Shown here one piece after another: positions 11,228 through 22,455 of a DNA stretch of 64,000 bases. Under the pieces are notes generated by a model. The model ran no database searches. It saw only the letters and a program-made list of their open reading frames with translations, and had not been told where the DNA came from. The stretch covers positions 1,116,001-1,180,000 of the forward strand of contig OY725499.1 of the NCBI GenBank assembly GCA_963281255.1. The letters are read 5' to 3'. Numbering within the stretch: the stretch's first letter is position 1; each line of letters starts with the position of its first letter. Made by a program: the position numbers and the translations under genes. Source of the DNA: Aphrocallistes beatrix (lineage: Eukaryota; Porifera; Hexactinellida; Sceptrulophora; Aphrocallistidae).

Positions 11228-11473
11228 TATATGTACACTAAGCGCACAAAAGTATTTCAACACTTGATTCTTTCCCATGCAAATAATACTAAATCGGATT
11301 TTTTCATGAAGGGCAAGATATGTTCAAATTCAAAGAGATACTAAAAATCTGATTTCAGATTCGAAATCTACACTTTCGAATTAGTCATAGTTGAACATAA
11401 CTAATAAATTACTCAACTCAATGAACAATCTTATCAGCCTGAGCCACCATAGGTAATTCATTGCCATCATGTA

Positions 11474-11503
11474 TCCTTACTATTAAAACTCGATTAATGT
11501 ATA

Positions 11504-11550
<47 letters not shown>

Positions 11551-12036
11551 GTAACGAATTGATTGAAGAAACTGTCGGGCCCAGAAACTTGATTTTTGGC
11601 ATGTGGGAGTTTTTTGGCTATGGCTCCAGCAAGTTCTGAGCTCAGAGCAAAATGTCGACTCATCATGGAATTATGACGTCATTGTCACATTTGTAAAGTT
11701 AAGCAATACAACAATTCGAGCATAACTCAGCCATTATAGGAGATAGAAGGCTGAAATTTTAATAGAATATGTATACTAACATAGCTCACATATGACTTTC
11801 GTCAAAAAATGATGACTCATCACTTTGTTATGACGTCATCATTACGCATCAAAAATTTTAAAATTGACAAATTTTGTGATTTTTCGAGTGATATCCATTA
11901 GCACAGTATGACAGACATATTTAGAGATGCTCTCTCCCTTATAATTAACCAATGTGACCTCAGGCGACCGAAGGGAGCCTCCGGCGGACACGAAGTGTCC
12001 GCCAGCCGCGCAGCGCAAGCAAGCGAAGCGCGCTTG
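11474..12036 (+). mobile_element. H5: intact H copy in reverse orientation
   Basis: Starts TCCTTACTATTAAAACTCG after an A and ends in the hairpin and CTTG before a T. About 563 bp with a long (TA)n near the start. Contains TGACGTCA twice and TGAGTCA. Inserted in the MITE at 11236-12402. Confidence 0.85.
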
Positions 12037-12109
12037 TAGTAGTCAAAATGGGTGCATGTGACATAAAGTGGCACTGATTGAAAATTACAAAAAGAAATGA
12101 ATGATCAAA

Positions 12110-12227
12110 CCCTCGGACCGCTTGGGGTATTTCCTATTTATAGTAAATACCCCAAATTTTTATGGCTTCCCCATTGAAAATGGCTTAAACCGGAAATGAC
12201 GCAACACATTCCTATGGCAAGCGAGGG
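12110..12227. mobile_element. Small MITE with CCCTCG ends
   Basis: Begins CCCTCGGACCGCTTGGGGTA and ends GGCAAGCGAGGG, followed by TTAA. A second copy in the opposite orientation lies at 51592-51693, and a diverged relative at 30541-30660. Flanking TTAA on one side of two copies suggests a piggyBac-type duplication. Confidence 0.6.
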
Positions 12228-12477
12228 TTAATTAGAAAAATTAACATGTGACTACATAATTTGAATGCGTATTATTCGAATCTGGAATCTGATTAGCTGT
12301 ACCCCATACCGTTTAGAAGTAACCCCCTTCATGAATAGACCCATTTTAATATTATTTGTATGGGGAAGAATCAAGTGTTGAAATACTTATGTCCGCTTAG
12401 TGTACATCATATGCTCTTGAGATACTGTAAAAGTGAATGACATCTAGATACCAGTTTGAATAAAGCGCTGCGTTTTT

Positions 12478-14145
12478 CATAATTTCTTTTCTTTTCTCTT
12501 GGTCATAATAAATAATTCTCCATCCGATAACTCCCTGCTAACTGTGATATCATTATCGATGTCAATGAAGTTCTCAAATTCTTCAAGCGACATGTTGGAT
12601 GGTAGCGAAACATCATCTAACACAGTGGTTCTCAACCGGGGTGCCATTTACTTCCTCTAGGGGTGCCGCAGGCCTTACCACACTTACATACTGCTTTATT
12701 TTATTTTCTATTGATACCATTGTCAATGTGAATTTGATGATTGTCCTCTGACAATCCTCTAGAATAATTTATTACACAATATTCACAATAATTTCTTAGT
12801 TTATTAATTAGTTATTCTATAATAAAGTCGTAATAATTCAAATCAATCTCTACTTTACTATCATTTGTTTATTGGCCTGCCCCTAAGTCAAATTAAGGGC
12901 TGCCGCTGAAAGGTATTAGTTTAGAAAGGGTGCCGCGAGGAGAAAAAGGTTGAGAAACACTGATCTAACATATCGAAGTTTGAGTTATCATCCTCAATGA
13001 TGACATTGTACCAAGTTCCACGAACCCACCTTTGTGAAAGCATTTAGCTATAGTTTTTCCTTCTACAGCATCCCAGGGTTGCTTTGAGATGCAAAGTGCA
13101 TCTAACAGGCTAATTGATTTCGCTATGTCAAGTGCCCGTAGGCTGAGATCAGAGTCCATTGCAGTAATTATCCTTGAATTCAGCCTACTTTTATAATAAG
13201 CCTTCCAATTTTTGATTACTCCCATATCCATGGACTGCATTATACTAGTGGTGTTGCTGGCAAAAATTTTAGGACAATATTGGTCAAAGGAATGCTCTTT
13301 GAGTGAGCAGAGCAGTTGTCAACTAGCAAACATACTTTTCTCTTTTTTGATCTGAGTGTATTATCCCAGTTTTTCAACCACCATTCGAAGATGTACCCAG
13401 TCATCCAAGCATTTTTGGATGTTTGGTATTGAACAGGTAGCTTAGACAAGTCTTTGGGGAATGATCGTGGACGCTTACTTTTCCCAATTACCAGTAGAGG
13501 AATCTTCTCCGACCCACTCATATTAGCGCAAAGCATCACTGTCACCCTATCTTTGACTTTCTTTCCTCCTGGTAATTCGTCACCCTTGACACTATATCCC
13601 TTGTCTGGAAAACATCGAAAATATAATCCCGTTTCATCTGCATTAAATATGTCCTCTTTAGTGAAGTCCTCCATAATTGTGGGAAGAATCGCGTGTTTCC
13701 AATTTTCAGCTCTCTGCACGTTAGCATCCTGCTTCTCACCTTGTTCTTGTTTATACGTTAAACTGTGGCGTATTTTCCAACGTCCAAGCCAACCATCTGA
13801 AGGAACGAACTCGGAACCATCAACAGCAGCAATTTCACTGGCCTTTTGCTTCAATATTGTCCCTGATAAACGTGCACCTTGGGTTAACTTCTGCTTAAAC
13901 CACAAAAATAACGCGTTCCCAACATCTTCCTCCTTCCCACTTCTGAGCCATTTGCGTTTCTTATTGCCCTCTTCGAATTGAGCAAATATAGTATTCTTCA
14001 ATGAAACTAATCGTGATACTTGGGACTTTGAAACCCCGTACTTTCTTGCAATACACATTTGGGTAATACCTGATACCTCAAAATCCCTCAATAATTGTAC
14101 TTTCCCGTCAAGATCAAGATCAATTCTCTTGGAAGTCGCCATCAA
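12478..14145 (-). pseudogene. Pogo/Tigger transposase pseudogene
   Basis: Starts at ATG 14145 (MATSKRIDLDLDGKVQLLRD). In order it has a CENP-B-type helix-turn-helix (about residues 1-55, with ARKYGVSKSQVSRL), a second CENP-B/Tc5-type DNA-binding region (WFKQKLTQGARLSG to WLGRWKIRH), and a DDE_1 catalytic core with FNADETGLY (first Asp) and CLLVDNCSAH (second Asp). A frameshift near 13240-13260 separates FLPATPLV from the continuation QSMDMGVIKNWK, which holds the third Asp. A 340-bp hAT MITE (12623-12962) then splits the acidic tail. The last part reads NMSLEEFENFIDIDND and stops at TGA (12478-12480). The protein would bind and cut pogo-type ends at TA; it is broken by both lesions. Family assignment is firm. 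Confidence 0.88.
12623..12962. mobile_element. hAT MITE with 8-bp duplication ATCTAACA
   Basis: Begins CAGTGGTTCTCAACCGGGGT and ends with AAAGGTTGAGAAACACTG. The flanking 8-mers ATCTAACA (12615-12622 and 12963-12970) are identical. It sits in the pogo coding sequence, which is continuous once it is removed. Ends are typical of Charlie-like hAT elements. Confidence 0.9.
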
Positions 14146-14339
14146 TGGAGATGTAAATAAGCTTGCTAAAGAAGGATTCAAACAAATTGATGACGCAAAA
14201 TATTGATTGTTCTGGGGGAGGGAGATCATGTACAACTAGATTGTATTCGGATAAAATCACACCACAGTCATGGTTCGATTTAAAATGTATTCGTACGTCT
14301 ATATTTATATACAACCATTAATTTGAATCAATTCTTTTG

Positions 14340-14672
14340 TTTGATTCCCGATTAAGCGAAGGAAAATATAGTTTTTCTTCACTTAATCGGGACTATAATT
14401 CCCGATTAAGCGAAGGAAAGTAAAGTTTTTCTTCGCTTTATCGGGACAATAATTCCTGATTAAGCGGAGGAGAATAAAGTTCTTCTTCGCTTAATCGGGA
14501 CAATAATTCCCGATTAAGCGGAAGAAAATAAAGTTTTTTTCGCTTAATCGGGAATTATTGTCCCGATTACCGATCAATTTATAATGTAAAAAATCCGTTC
14601 CCTTTCAATTTGTCCCGATTAAGCGGATTTCCCGATTATCCGTCTCCCGATTAAGCGGCTTCCACTCTATAA
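14340..14672. repeat. Tandem hairpin array at the pogo element end
   Basis: About four copies of a roughly 56-bp unit, each a small hairpin with CCCGATTAAGCGAAGG on one side and CTTAATCGGGA on the other, then a terminal stretch ending CGATTAAGCGGCTTCCACT. It lies between the transposase start and the presumed right terminus of the pogo element. The matching left terminus was not found. Confidence 0.65.
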
Positions 14673-14706
14673 AACATAAGATAACCTTATAAGTTATTGC
14701 TTTGAG

Positions 14707-15751
14707 CATAGCCTACTGTATATAAGGCCTCAGAGTAACTTGACTAGGGATGCGGTAGTAGATGGTTGACTAATACATGAGCTACCTTAAATTATTAACA
14801 AAGCACAATAAAGCTTAGGAATGTATTACCAGCATATATAAATATGCCGTCAATGTACCCAAATCCGTTGTTAAAATTGAGATTAGTCACCATGTGGTTG
14901 CGCAAAAAGGTATATTCGTGACAAATTTGGTGATTTTCAGAGGTCGTTTATAGTAAATATTTCGCATAGAACTGAGATGTGGATGGGTTAATTAATACGA
15001 AAAAATTTTTCATGGAATGTTGCTACATTCCAGTGTTGCTATGGGAACGTGTTTGGTCAGTTGGGGTCATATCTTGAAAACCGCGATAGCTAGGCATTCA
15101 ATTTTGATTCCATTTGATTGTGAATATGCTACTTCCTATTAAGCGATAGTATAATTTCGACGTCTAAATTAAATGGTTTACGAGATATTCGACGAATTAC
15201 CAAATGTGACCAATATGATAAATTATCTAATAACTCGTAAACCATTGAATTTAGATAAATAAATTTTATTATCACTCAATAGGAAATAGTATATTGGCTA
15301 TCAAATGGAATTACATTTGAATGTCTAGCTATCGCGGTTTTCAAGATATGACCCTAACTGACCAAAACACGTTTCCATAGCAACACTGGAATGTAGCAAC
15401 ATTCCATGAAAAATATCCAATTTTTTCATATTAATTAACCCATTCACATCTTAGTTCAATGCGAAAAGTTTTATAATAAAAACACTTAGAAGCGCCCTTA
15501 AACGACCTCTGAAAATCACCAAATTCGTCACAAATATACCCTATTGCGCAATCATATGGTAACTAATCTAAATTTTAACAACGGATGTGGTTATTTTGAC
15601 ACCATATTTATATATGCTGGTAATACATTCTTAAGCTCTATTGTGCTTTGTTAATGATTTAAGGTAGTTCATGTATTAGTTCAATCATCTTCTACCGCAT
15701 CCCTATTCCCAAACCCGCAAGTTACTCTGAGGCCTTATATAGTAGGCAATG
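14707..15751. mobile_element. F1: foldback element, 7-bp duplication CTTTGAG
   Basis: A 1045-bp inverted repeat beginning CATAGCCTACTGTATATAAG and ending with the inverse (TATATAGTAGGCAATG). CTTTGAG flanks both sides (14700-14706 and 15752-15758). The arms are about 500 bp each and non-coding. Five more copies occur in the window, three with intact 7-bp duplications. CA...TG ends with 7-8-bp duplications are compatible with the P superfamily; this is a tentative assignment. Confidence 0.8.
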
Positions 15752-16099
15752 CTTTGAGGTATTCATAACATGACAGATTATTGTTGTGGCATACAAGGAT
15801 TTCTATAGTGAAAGTGAAGCTATATATATTGTATAGAAAAGGTGTGGAAATTCTTCAATTTTTTTCAAGGGTGGGGAAATTCCACTTAGATCTTAGAACT
15901 TAATCTTAGATCATCATTTGACACCACATGCCAATTTTCATGTCTATACGACGGTCAAATCCCTATTGGTCATTAGAAAAAAGCCAACTGTAATGTTAAA
16001 ACACTTTAATTTCGTTGGTCTGCGGAATTATGTTTTGTAAACATTTTTTTTCTTGATTAAGTGGATTGAGTCAGGTCTATTTCATATTAACCAATTATT
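15752..16099. other. Unassigned spacer
   Basis: Nothing recognised apart from AT-rich sequence between F1 and the next H copies. Confidence 0.3.
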
Positions 16100-16371
16100 C
16101 GCTTGCTTGCGCTGCACGGGTGGCGGAAACTTTTTGTCCGTCGGAGGCTCCCATCGGTCGCCTGGGGTCACATTGGTTAATTATAAGGGAGATAACGTCT
16201 CTAAATATGTCTCTATCTTAGTGATATTATAATCGAAATCACTCGAAAATCACCAAATTTGTAAATTTTAAAAATTTTGATTCATAATGATGACGTCGTA
16301 ACAGAGTGATGAGTCATCATTTTCTTGCATCATATGTGAGGTATATGAATATGCACATTCTATTAAAGTTT
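16100..16371 (-). mobile_element. H6a: truncated H copy
   Basis: GC-rich end (TTCGCTTGCTTGCGCTGCAC) and the first half of the body up to CATTCTATTAAAGTTT, where a second H copy follows directly. Confidence 0.65.
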
Positions 16372-16591
16372 CTTCGCTTGCTTGCGCTGCGCATCTGGCG
16401 GACACTTTGTGTCCGCCGGAGGCTCCCTTCGGTCCCTTCGGGGTTACATCTCCAAATTTATCAATTTTTAAAATTTTGATGAGTAATGATAACGTCATAA
16501 CAAAGTGATAAGTCAGCATTTTTTGATGATAGTTGCATCATATGTGAGGTATGTTAGTAATCATCCTTACTATTAAAACTCGATTAATATT

Positions 16592-16624
<33 letters not shown>

Positions 16625-17336
16625 GTTACGAATTGATTGAAGAAACTGCCAGGCGCAGAAAGCTGATTTTTGGCATGTGGGAGTCTTTTGGCTATGGCTC
16701 CAGTAAGTTCTGAGCTCAGACGAAAATGTCGACTCATCATGGAATTATGACGTCATTGTCACATTTTAAAAAGTTAAGCAACACAGTTATTCGGGTATAA
16801 CTCAGCCATTATAGGAGATAGAAGGCTGAAATTTTAATAGAATCTGTATACTAACATGTCTCACATATGATGCAACTATCATCAAAAAATGATGACTCAT
16901 CACTTTGTTATGACGTCATCATTACGCATCAAAAATTTTTAAATTCACAAATTTGGTGATTTTTCGAGTGATATCGATTAGCACAGTAGGACAGACATAT
17001 TTAGAGATGTTATCTCCCTTATAATTAACCAATGTGACTCCAGGCGACCGAAGGGAGCCTCCGGCGGACACAAAGTGTCCGCCAGCCGCGCAGCGCAAGC
17101 AAGCGCGAAGCGCGCTTGTATTCTATTAAAGTTTCAGCCTTCTATCTCCCATAATGACTGAGTTATGCTCGAATAACTATTGTTTAACTGTCTAAAATGT
17201 GACAATAACGTTATAATTCCATGATGAGTCGACATTTTGGTCTGAACTCTGAACTTACTGGAGCCATAGCCAAAAGACTCCCACATGCCAAAAATCAGCT
17301 TTCTAAGCCCGGCAGTTTCTTTAATCAATTCGTTAG
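16372..17336 (-). mobile_element. H6b: H copy split by H7
   Basis: GC-rich end at CTTCGCTTGCTTGCGCTGCG, interrupted at 16564-17118 by H7, and resuming with TATTCTATTAAAGTTTCAGC. It ends at TTAATCAATTCGTTAG without the TA tract and terminus. Confidence 0.7.
16564..17118 (+). mobile_element. H7: intact H copy inserted in H6b
   Basis: Starts TCCTTACTATTAAAACTCG after A, ends CGCGCTTG before T, about 555 bp. Its host H6b reads AGTAATCA on the left and TATTCTATT on the right, continuous in other H copies, so no duplication was made. Carries the same CRE and AP-1 palindromes. Confidence 0.85.
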
Positions 17337-17785
17337 CACGAGGGGGAGGCTACCTTGCACGACCACTAAACCATTTCCAAATTGCATGAAAATTTTATAG
17401 TGAATACCTGGGGCCTTATTCTCAGATCGACTTAAACTTAAACTTAACTTAAACTAAGTAAATACTTAGTTTTCATTAAGTTTTCTTGACTATACTTATA
17501 CTTAAATCCATACTTAGTTTTTTGGTGGAAACTAAGCAAAAACTAAGTAAATACTTATTTTTTGCGCCGAACTTAAGAACTACTAAGTATTTACTTAGTT
17601 TTTTGTTGGAAACTAAGTAATTACTAAGTAAATACTTAGTTTTTGCGTCCTACTTAAGAACTGCGAAGTATTTACTTAGTTTCTATGTCAAAATGATGAC
17701 AAGGTAAATCAACATTGGATATAAATAGTTCGTAGAATTAAACTAAGATTATCAATTCGAATCAATTACTTGTATTTCTTCCAAT

Positions 17786-17953
17786 ATGGCATTTGCTCTG
17801 TTCCTACTTGAAGTCAATACAGACACTAGTTTGGCAAATCAAAGGGTATTTAGAGATCGGTTAAATCCCATCGACGCATACAACGATATTGAATTCATCA
17901 ACCGTTACAGGATTACCCGTAGCATATTCATTCAACTTCATTCAATTTCCTCT
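17786..17953 (+). pseudogene. Harbinger transposase, N-terminal fragment
   Basis: Starts MAFALFLLEVN and contains VFRDRLNPIDAYNDIEF and RYRITRSIFIQLH, a typical start of HARBI1-like transposases (about 350 residues when complete). After about 56 residues it runs directly into the antisense of the neighbouring Myb-like gene, so the DDE core is deleted. It would have been the nuclease partner of the Myb-like protein encoded next to it. The open frame continues to 18034, but that part is antisense read-through. Confidence 0.65.
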
Positions 17954-18452
17954 TCCTTGCAGGTGGCTTCATTGCAATCTCAATCTCTGAACCTGATTGT
18001 GACCCAAGATCTTGTAATGTTCCTGCTGGACTAATAGCCATATCAAGATCGCTCAAAAGACTGTTAGTTCCCATTGAAAGGTCTATCCCAGCTTCGATTC
18101 CTTCAAAGATTTCCTTTCCCTTGATAGACCTTATCTTTGTTTCCAGCTCCGTCAGCTCAGCTTCAGCAGGTCCACCTCCTGTTTTCCTCATGGATGCCAG
18201 TTTGTCGCTGATAATTGGTTTGTATTTAACCTGAATGTTACACCATTTTTTGGAAACATCCTCTTTGGTTCGTAGTGTCCCATGCTCTTGCGAAATTGAA
18301 TTAGCAATTTGTTCCCAGATACAGTTCTTCTCATCAAACGTTAGAGTTAAACTAAATGCGCCAAACAGTTTTGGTTTATTTTCCAAGACCAAATCAACTA
18401 GGGTGGTGATTTCAGAGTTGGAAAAATTCTTTGCTCGAGTTTTAATGGACAT
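17928..18452 (-). CDS. Harbinger-associated Myb/SANT-like DNA-binding protein
   Basis: 174 codons starting MSIKTRAKNFSNSEITTLVD. Residues about 8-85 form a Myb/SANT-like domain with the tryptophans of CIWEQIANSIS and SKKWCNIQVKYKP. A charged linker (GGGPAEAELTELETKI) and the C-terminal basic stretch PPARKRKLNEVE, a likely nuclear localisation signal, follow. In Harbinger elements such a protein binds the terminal region and helps bring the transposase to the nucleus. It is convergent with the truncated transposase at 17786, and its last codons overlap the deletion junction. The frame is open throughout, so it may still be expressed, but its partner is gone. NAIF1-like host proteins have the same domain; the context favours a transposon origin. 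Confidence 0.75.
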   Translation of the reverse strand: MSIKTRAKNFSNSEITTLVDLVLENKPKLFGAFSLTLTFDEKNCIWEQIANSISQEHGTLRTKEDVSKKWCNIQVKYKPIISDKLASMRKTGGGPAEAELTELETKIRSIKGKEIFEGIEAGIDLSMGTNSLLSDLDMAISPAGTLQDLGSQSGSEIEIAMKPPARKRKLNEVE

Positions 18453-18965
18453 TGGTGGAGATCTTGTAGTTTGAAATTATTCTCTATACTTTCTCTGTGT
18501 TTTATACTCAATTTTTCATTAATTTGTAATAATAATGGTTATTACATCAAAGCACTACTATGTCAGTTATTATTCAGTAGCTTCATGTTTACGTAAGATA
18601 TTGAGTGATGAAGACATTCTTAATGCGGTTTAAATCAAATCAATGTCGTAAAACCATACTACATTAGTGGTGACTACAACAAATAACTAGAGCTCTAATT
18701 GCGATAAAATTGGATCGTATTGTCTTGCCAATAATTAATATTGCATTTATTATTTTCACAAATTCCCCTTTTGCAAGGATGTAAAATAATACTTTCTTCA
18801 TAAAATTGTGAGTTAAGTCACCTTCGAAGTCGACTTAAAAAGAATCAATAAATTTAAGTTAAAAACTAAGTATAGACTAAGTAAATACTAAGTATTCCAC
18901 CAAAACTAAGTAAAACTAAGTATTTACTTAGTTTTGCTCTGTGAATACCAACTTAGTTTTTGCTA

Positions 18966-19256
18966 AGTTAACCGTACGAATATGTGTACTAACATACCTC
19001 GCATATGATGCAACTATCATCAAAAAAATGATGATTCAACACTCTGTTATGACGTTATCACTGCGCATCAAAATTTTAATAATTGATAAATTTAGTGATT
19101 TTTCGTGCGATATAGATTATACTAGTAGGACAGACGTATTTAGAGATGTTATTTCCCTTATAATTAATCAATGGTGACCACAGGCGCCTAAAGGGCGCCT
19201 CCGGCGGACACAAAGTGTCCGCCAGCCGCGCAGCGCAAGCAAGCGAAGCGCGCTTG
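18966..19256 (+). mobile_element. H8: truncated H copy
   Basis: Second half of the body and the GC-rich end, finishing GCGAAGCGCGCTTG before T. The AT-rich end is missing and abuts the Harbinger terminus. Confidence 0.7.
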
Positions 19257-19830
19257 TATATCTATCTATATCTATATCTGTAACGAATTGATTGAAGAAA
19301 CTGTAATGCCCAGAAAGCTGATTTTTTGGCATGCGGGGATCTTTTGGCTATGGCTCCGGTAAGTCCTGAGCTCAGACCAAAATGTCGACTTATCATGGAA
19401 TTATGACGTCATTGTCGCATTTTTAAAAGTTAAGCAATATAGTTATACGTGCATAACTCAGCTATTATAGGAGATAGTAGGCTGAAATTTTAATTGAAAA
19501 TGTATACTAACATACTTCACATATGATGCAGTTCTAATCCAAATATGATGGCTCATCACTCTGTTATGACGTCATCATTACGCGTCAAAATTTTAAAATT
19601 TGCATATTTGGTGATTTTTCGTAGATATCGAATATAACTGTAGAGCAGATGTATTTAGAGATGTTATATCCCATTTAATTAATCAATGTTGACTACAGGC
19701 GCCCGCATAGCTCCTTCGGCGGACACAAAGTTTCTGCCAGCCGCGCAGCGCAAGCAACCGAAGCGCGCTTGTACGTATATATGCACACATATATACTATG
19801 TGCACATTAATCGAGTTTTAATAGTAAGGA
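19257..19830 (+). mobile_element. H9: H copy lacking its TC terminus, followed by an inverted terminus
   Basis: Starts in a TATCTATATC tract with TGTAACGAATTGATTGAAG and ends GCGCGCTTG at 19771. At 19805-19830 a terminus in the opposite orientation follows (ATTAATCGAGTTTTAATAG, AAGGA). Confidence 0.7.
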
Positions 19831-19840
19831 TATATATATT

Positions 19841-20168
19841 TATATCTGTAACGAATTGATTGAAGAAGCTGTCTTGCCCAGCATGCTGATTTTTTGCATG
19901 TGGGAGTCTTTTGGCTATGGTTGCAGTAAATCCTGAACTCAGACGAAAATATCGACTCATCATGGAATTATAATGTCATTGTCACCTTTTTTAAAATCAG
20001 AAATTTCTGTTTTTCAACAATAACTCAGCTATTTTTGATAATAGATTCGACCCCAGGCTACCGAAGGGAGCCTCCAGCGGACACAAAGTGTTTGCCAGCC
20101 GCGCTACGCAAGCAAGCGAAGCGCGCTTGTACATATATAAACATTAATCGAGTTTTATTAATAAGGAT
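19841..20168 (+). mobile_element. H10: internally deleted H copy with inverted terminus
   Basis: Begins with TGTAACGAATTGATTGAAGA, lacks the middle of the body including the TGACGTCA/TGAGTCA pair of the second half, and ends GCGCGCTTG at 20129. ATTAATCGAGTTTTATTAA and AAGGA follow. Confidence 0.65.
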
Positions 20169-20169
20169 A

Positions 20170-20755
20170 TCTTTACTATTAAAACTCGATTGATATTTAT
20201 TTGTGTATATATACGTATATATATATATCTGTAACGATTTGATTGAAGAAACTGCCGGTTATAGAAAGCTAGTTTTTGGCATGTGGGAGTCTTTTGGCTA
20301 TGGCTCCAGTAAGTTCTGAGCTCAAAGCAAAATGTCAACTCATCATGGAATTATGACGTCATTGTCACATTTTAAAAAGTTAAGCAATACAGTTATTCGA
20401 ACATAACTCAGCCATTATAGGAGATAGAAGGCTGAAATTTTAATAGAACTGTATACTAACATATCTCGCATATGATGCAATTATCATCAAAAAATAATGA
20501 CTCATCACTTTGTTATGACGTCATCATTACGCATCAAAATTTAAAATTTGATACATTTGGTGATTTTTCGTGCGGTATCGATTATAGCAGATGTACAGAC
20601 GTATTTAGAGATGTTATTTCCCTTATAATTATTCAATGTGACCCCAGGCGCCCAAACGTTTCCTTCGATGGACACAATGTGTCTGCCAGCCGCGCAGCGC
20701 AATCATGCGAAGCGCGCTTGTATATATACATTAATTAAGTTTTAATAGTAAGGAT
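20170..20755 (+). mobile_element. H11: H copy with inverted terminus
   Basis: Starts TCTTTACTATTAAAACTCG, ends AGCGCGCTTG at 20720, and is followed by TATATACATTAATTAAGTTT and AAGGA. H8 to H11 lie in tandem in the same orientation. Confidence 0.75.
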
Positions 20756-22455
20756 ATTAATTTCTGCTGTTTGGTTAAATCCTGCAATTTTATTGGTCAC
20801 CTACCTCATTTGTCACATTTTGATCCAAAGTTTTAAAAAATGAATAATCCTTACTTTTGGCTTTAGAGTGATTCTAACTTGCATATGTTCATGTGTTAGT
20901 TATAATCCCTATTAATCGATGAAATCAAAGCCAACTGTAATTTTGATTCCCTGGATTCTGATTGGCTAATACATTTTGACACCTTTTGTGGAACGGTGAG
21001 GATATTTTTAAAAATTTTGACCCAGGTGCAAATCTCTACCATTTTAGAAATATATGGTCCAAATTTGGTACAATTTTCCGATGGAATTTCTAAGAGCGTG
21101 TACGTTCTTACGTTACACACCGATCATGACATAAGACATAATGTATGACATAAGGCAATAAAAATAAACAAATCCAAGTGTTTTAATGTATAAATTAAGT
21201 TTACTTTTAGATTCAATTTAGCAGTACCTTTGCTACTCTTCCTGAAAAGGGTACACCTGATGTATTTTACTCTTATTTACTCCCGGCAGCTTAAGTGTAA
21301 TTTTTAACTCCTTACTGTATATATTAATTGAATCTTTTTTCTCAATTGATACAATTCATTTAATCCCTCAAATTCTTTTCCTACGTGGTCGACCTTTACT
21401 TAGAGCTACTTTGGGATTTTATTATCTGAACATGATTGCTATCGTTCTGCTCCTGTTAATTTCCCTTTTTGATCTTCATTTCATTCGAGAAAAGTTAATG
21501 GCCAATTAAACTGTTTCCTGTGAGTGAGGCAATGTGTTCAACTCTGAGGTAAGGAGTGCTTATATTTCATGTTTGGTGTTTGAATTTGTTTGAAGAAATG
21601 TCTAGTTACATCGACTGCAAAGGTTTCATATTTCGATTTCTTCCTTTGACAACTGTTTTAGTGGCCAACTCTTTGAGATGACCTCACCAGGAAATTTGCG
21701 AATATTTAGTTGTAAATAAGTGCGTAATTGCGGGCAGAAGGCAATCACCTACATATTAGATACATGCAAGAGCGTGGTGGTAGTTGTAGTATGTCTAACT
21801 TTCTTCTCACTCGCGGGTACATTAGAGTCGAGAGCAAAGTCAGATGATTTCAGGAATTCGTTTGAAATATTTCCCCTACTGTATGATGATGATGTTTGTT
21901 TTTAAAAATATTTTGGACTTGGGTTATAGGATTTCCGTAGTAACTTCAAAGTCTATTATCATGAGAAATATTTGATCACCATTTGTACCAATTCATTATG
22001 TATTTGCCAATTTTCTTATTTTTATGCAAAGGATCAATAACATTCCTTAATGAGGTTTTTATCGAAGTTCCTGTAGCCTGTGTAACATGCTTGAGCCTAA
22101 TTCTTGTTTCTTTCCCTTCACTTTGATCAGTTGTAGCCTATATTTTATAATTTTTGCCGCCAACTAAGTAATTAACAGTATGTGCATTAAAAAATGCTTT
22201 ATAGAATAATTATCTGTTTCTTCACGTTAGGTTGAATGAGAGCTCACTGTAAGATGGTTCCATGTCAAGAAGGCAGCTCTTTGTAATTTCCTTTCGTATA
22301 GCGTTTAATTTATTTATTTATTTATTATTTATTATTATTATTTTATTTATAAATTTCAGAGTTGAAAAAAATCAAATTTTTTTAAAAATTTAAAAAAGAT
22401 TTTTTGATTTTTATTGCTTTTTGCAATTCATTTCACATTTTGTCATATTATTTTT
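20756..22455. other. Unassigned 1.7-kb region
   Basis: No family was recognised. Short open frames (20896-21120 minus, 21720-21905 plus) have no visible motif. Could be intron or intergenic DNA of the host. Confidence 0.3.

Larger units (their letters stand above)
11236..12402. mobile_element. Tc1/mariner-type MITE carrying two insertions
   Basis: Left end CACTAAGCGCACAAAAGTAT, right end its inverse, flanked by TA (11234-11235 and 12403-12404). Arms share TTCAACACTTGATTCTT. Inside lie H5 (11474-12036) and a small CCCTCG MITE (12110-12227); without them about 490 bp remain. Confidence 0.75.
17408..18972. mobile_element. Deleted Harbinger (PIF) element
   Basis: The ends are rich in repeated AACTAAGTAAATACTTAGTT units, present at 17430-17690 and 18820-18960, with a left edge GGGGCCTTATTCTCAGA. 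A plus-strand transposase start and a minus-strand Myb-like gene meet head-on between them, the usual two-gene layout of Harbinger elements, but most of the transposase is missing. Exact ends are uncertain. Confidence 0.7.

Noticed and set aside
13454-13981. 175-codon plus-strand open frame
   Set aside because: Exact antisense of the pogo transposase; no independent protein features.
14340-14672. Possible CRISPR-like array of regular repeats
   Set aside because: The units are directly adjacent hairpins without unique spacers, lie at a pogo end, and the genome is animal.
20756-22455. Possible host exons in the 20.8-22.4 kb region
   Set aside because: Open frames are short, lack motifs and have no convincing splice borders.
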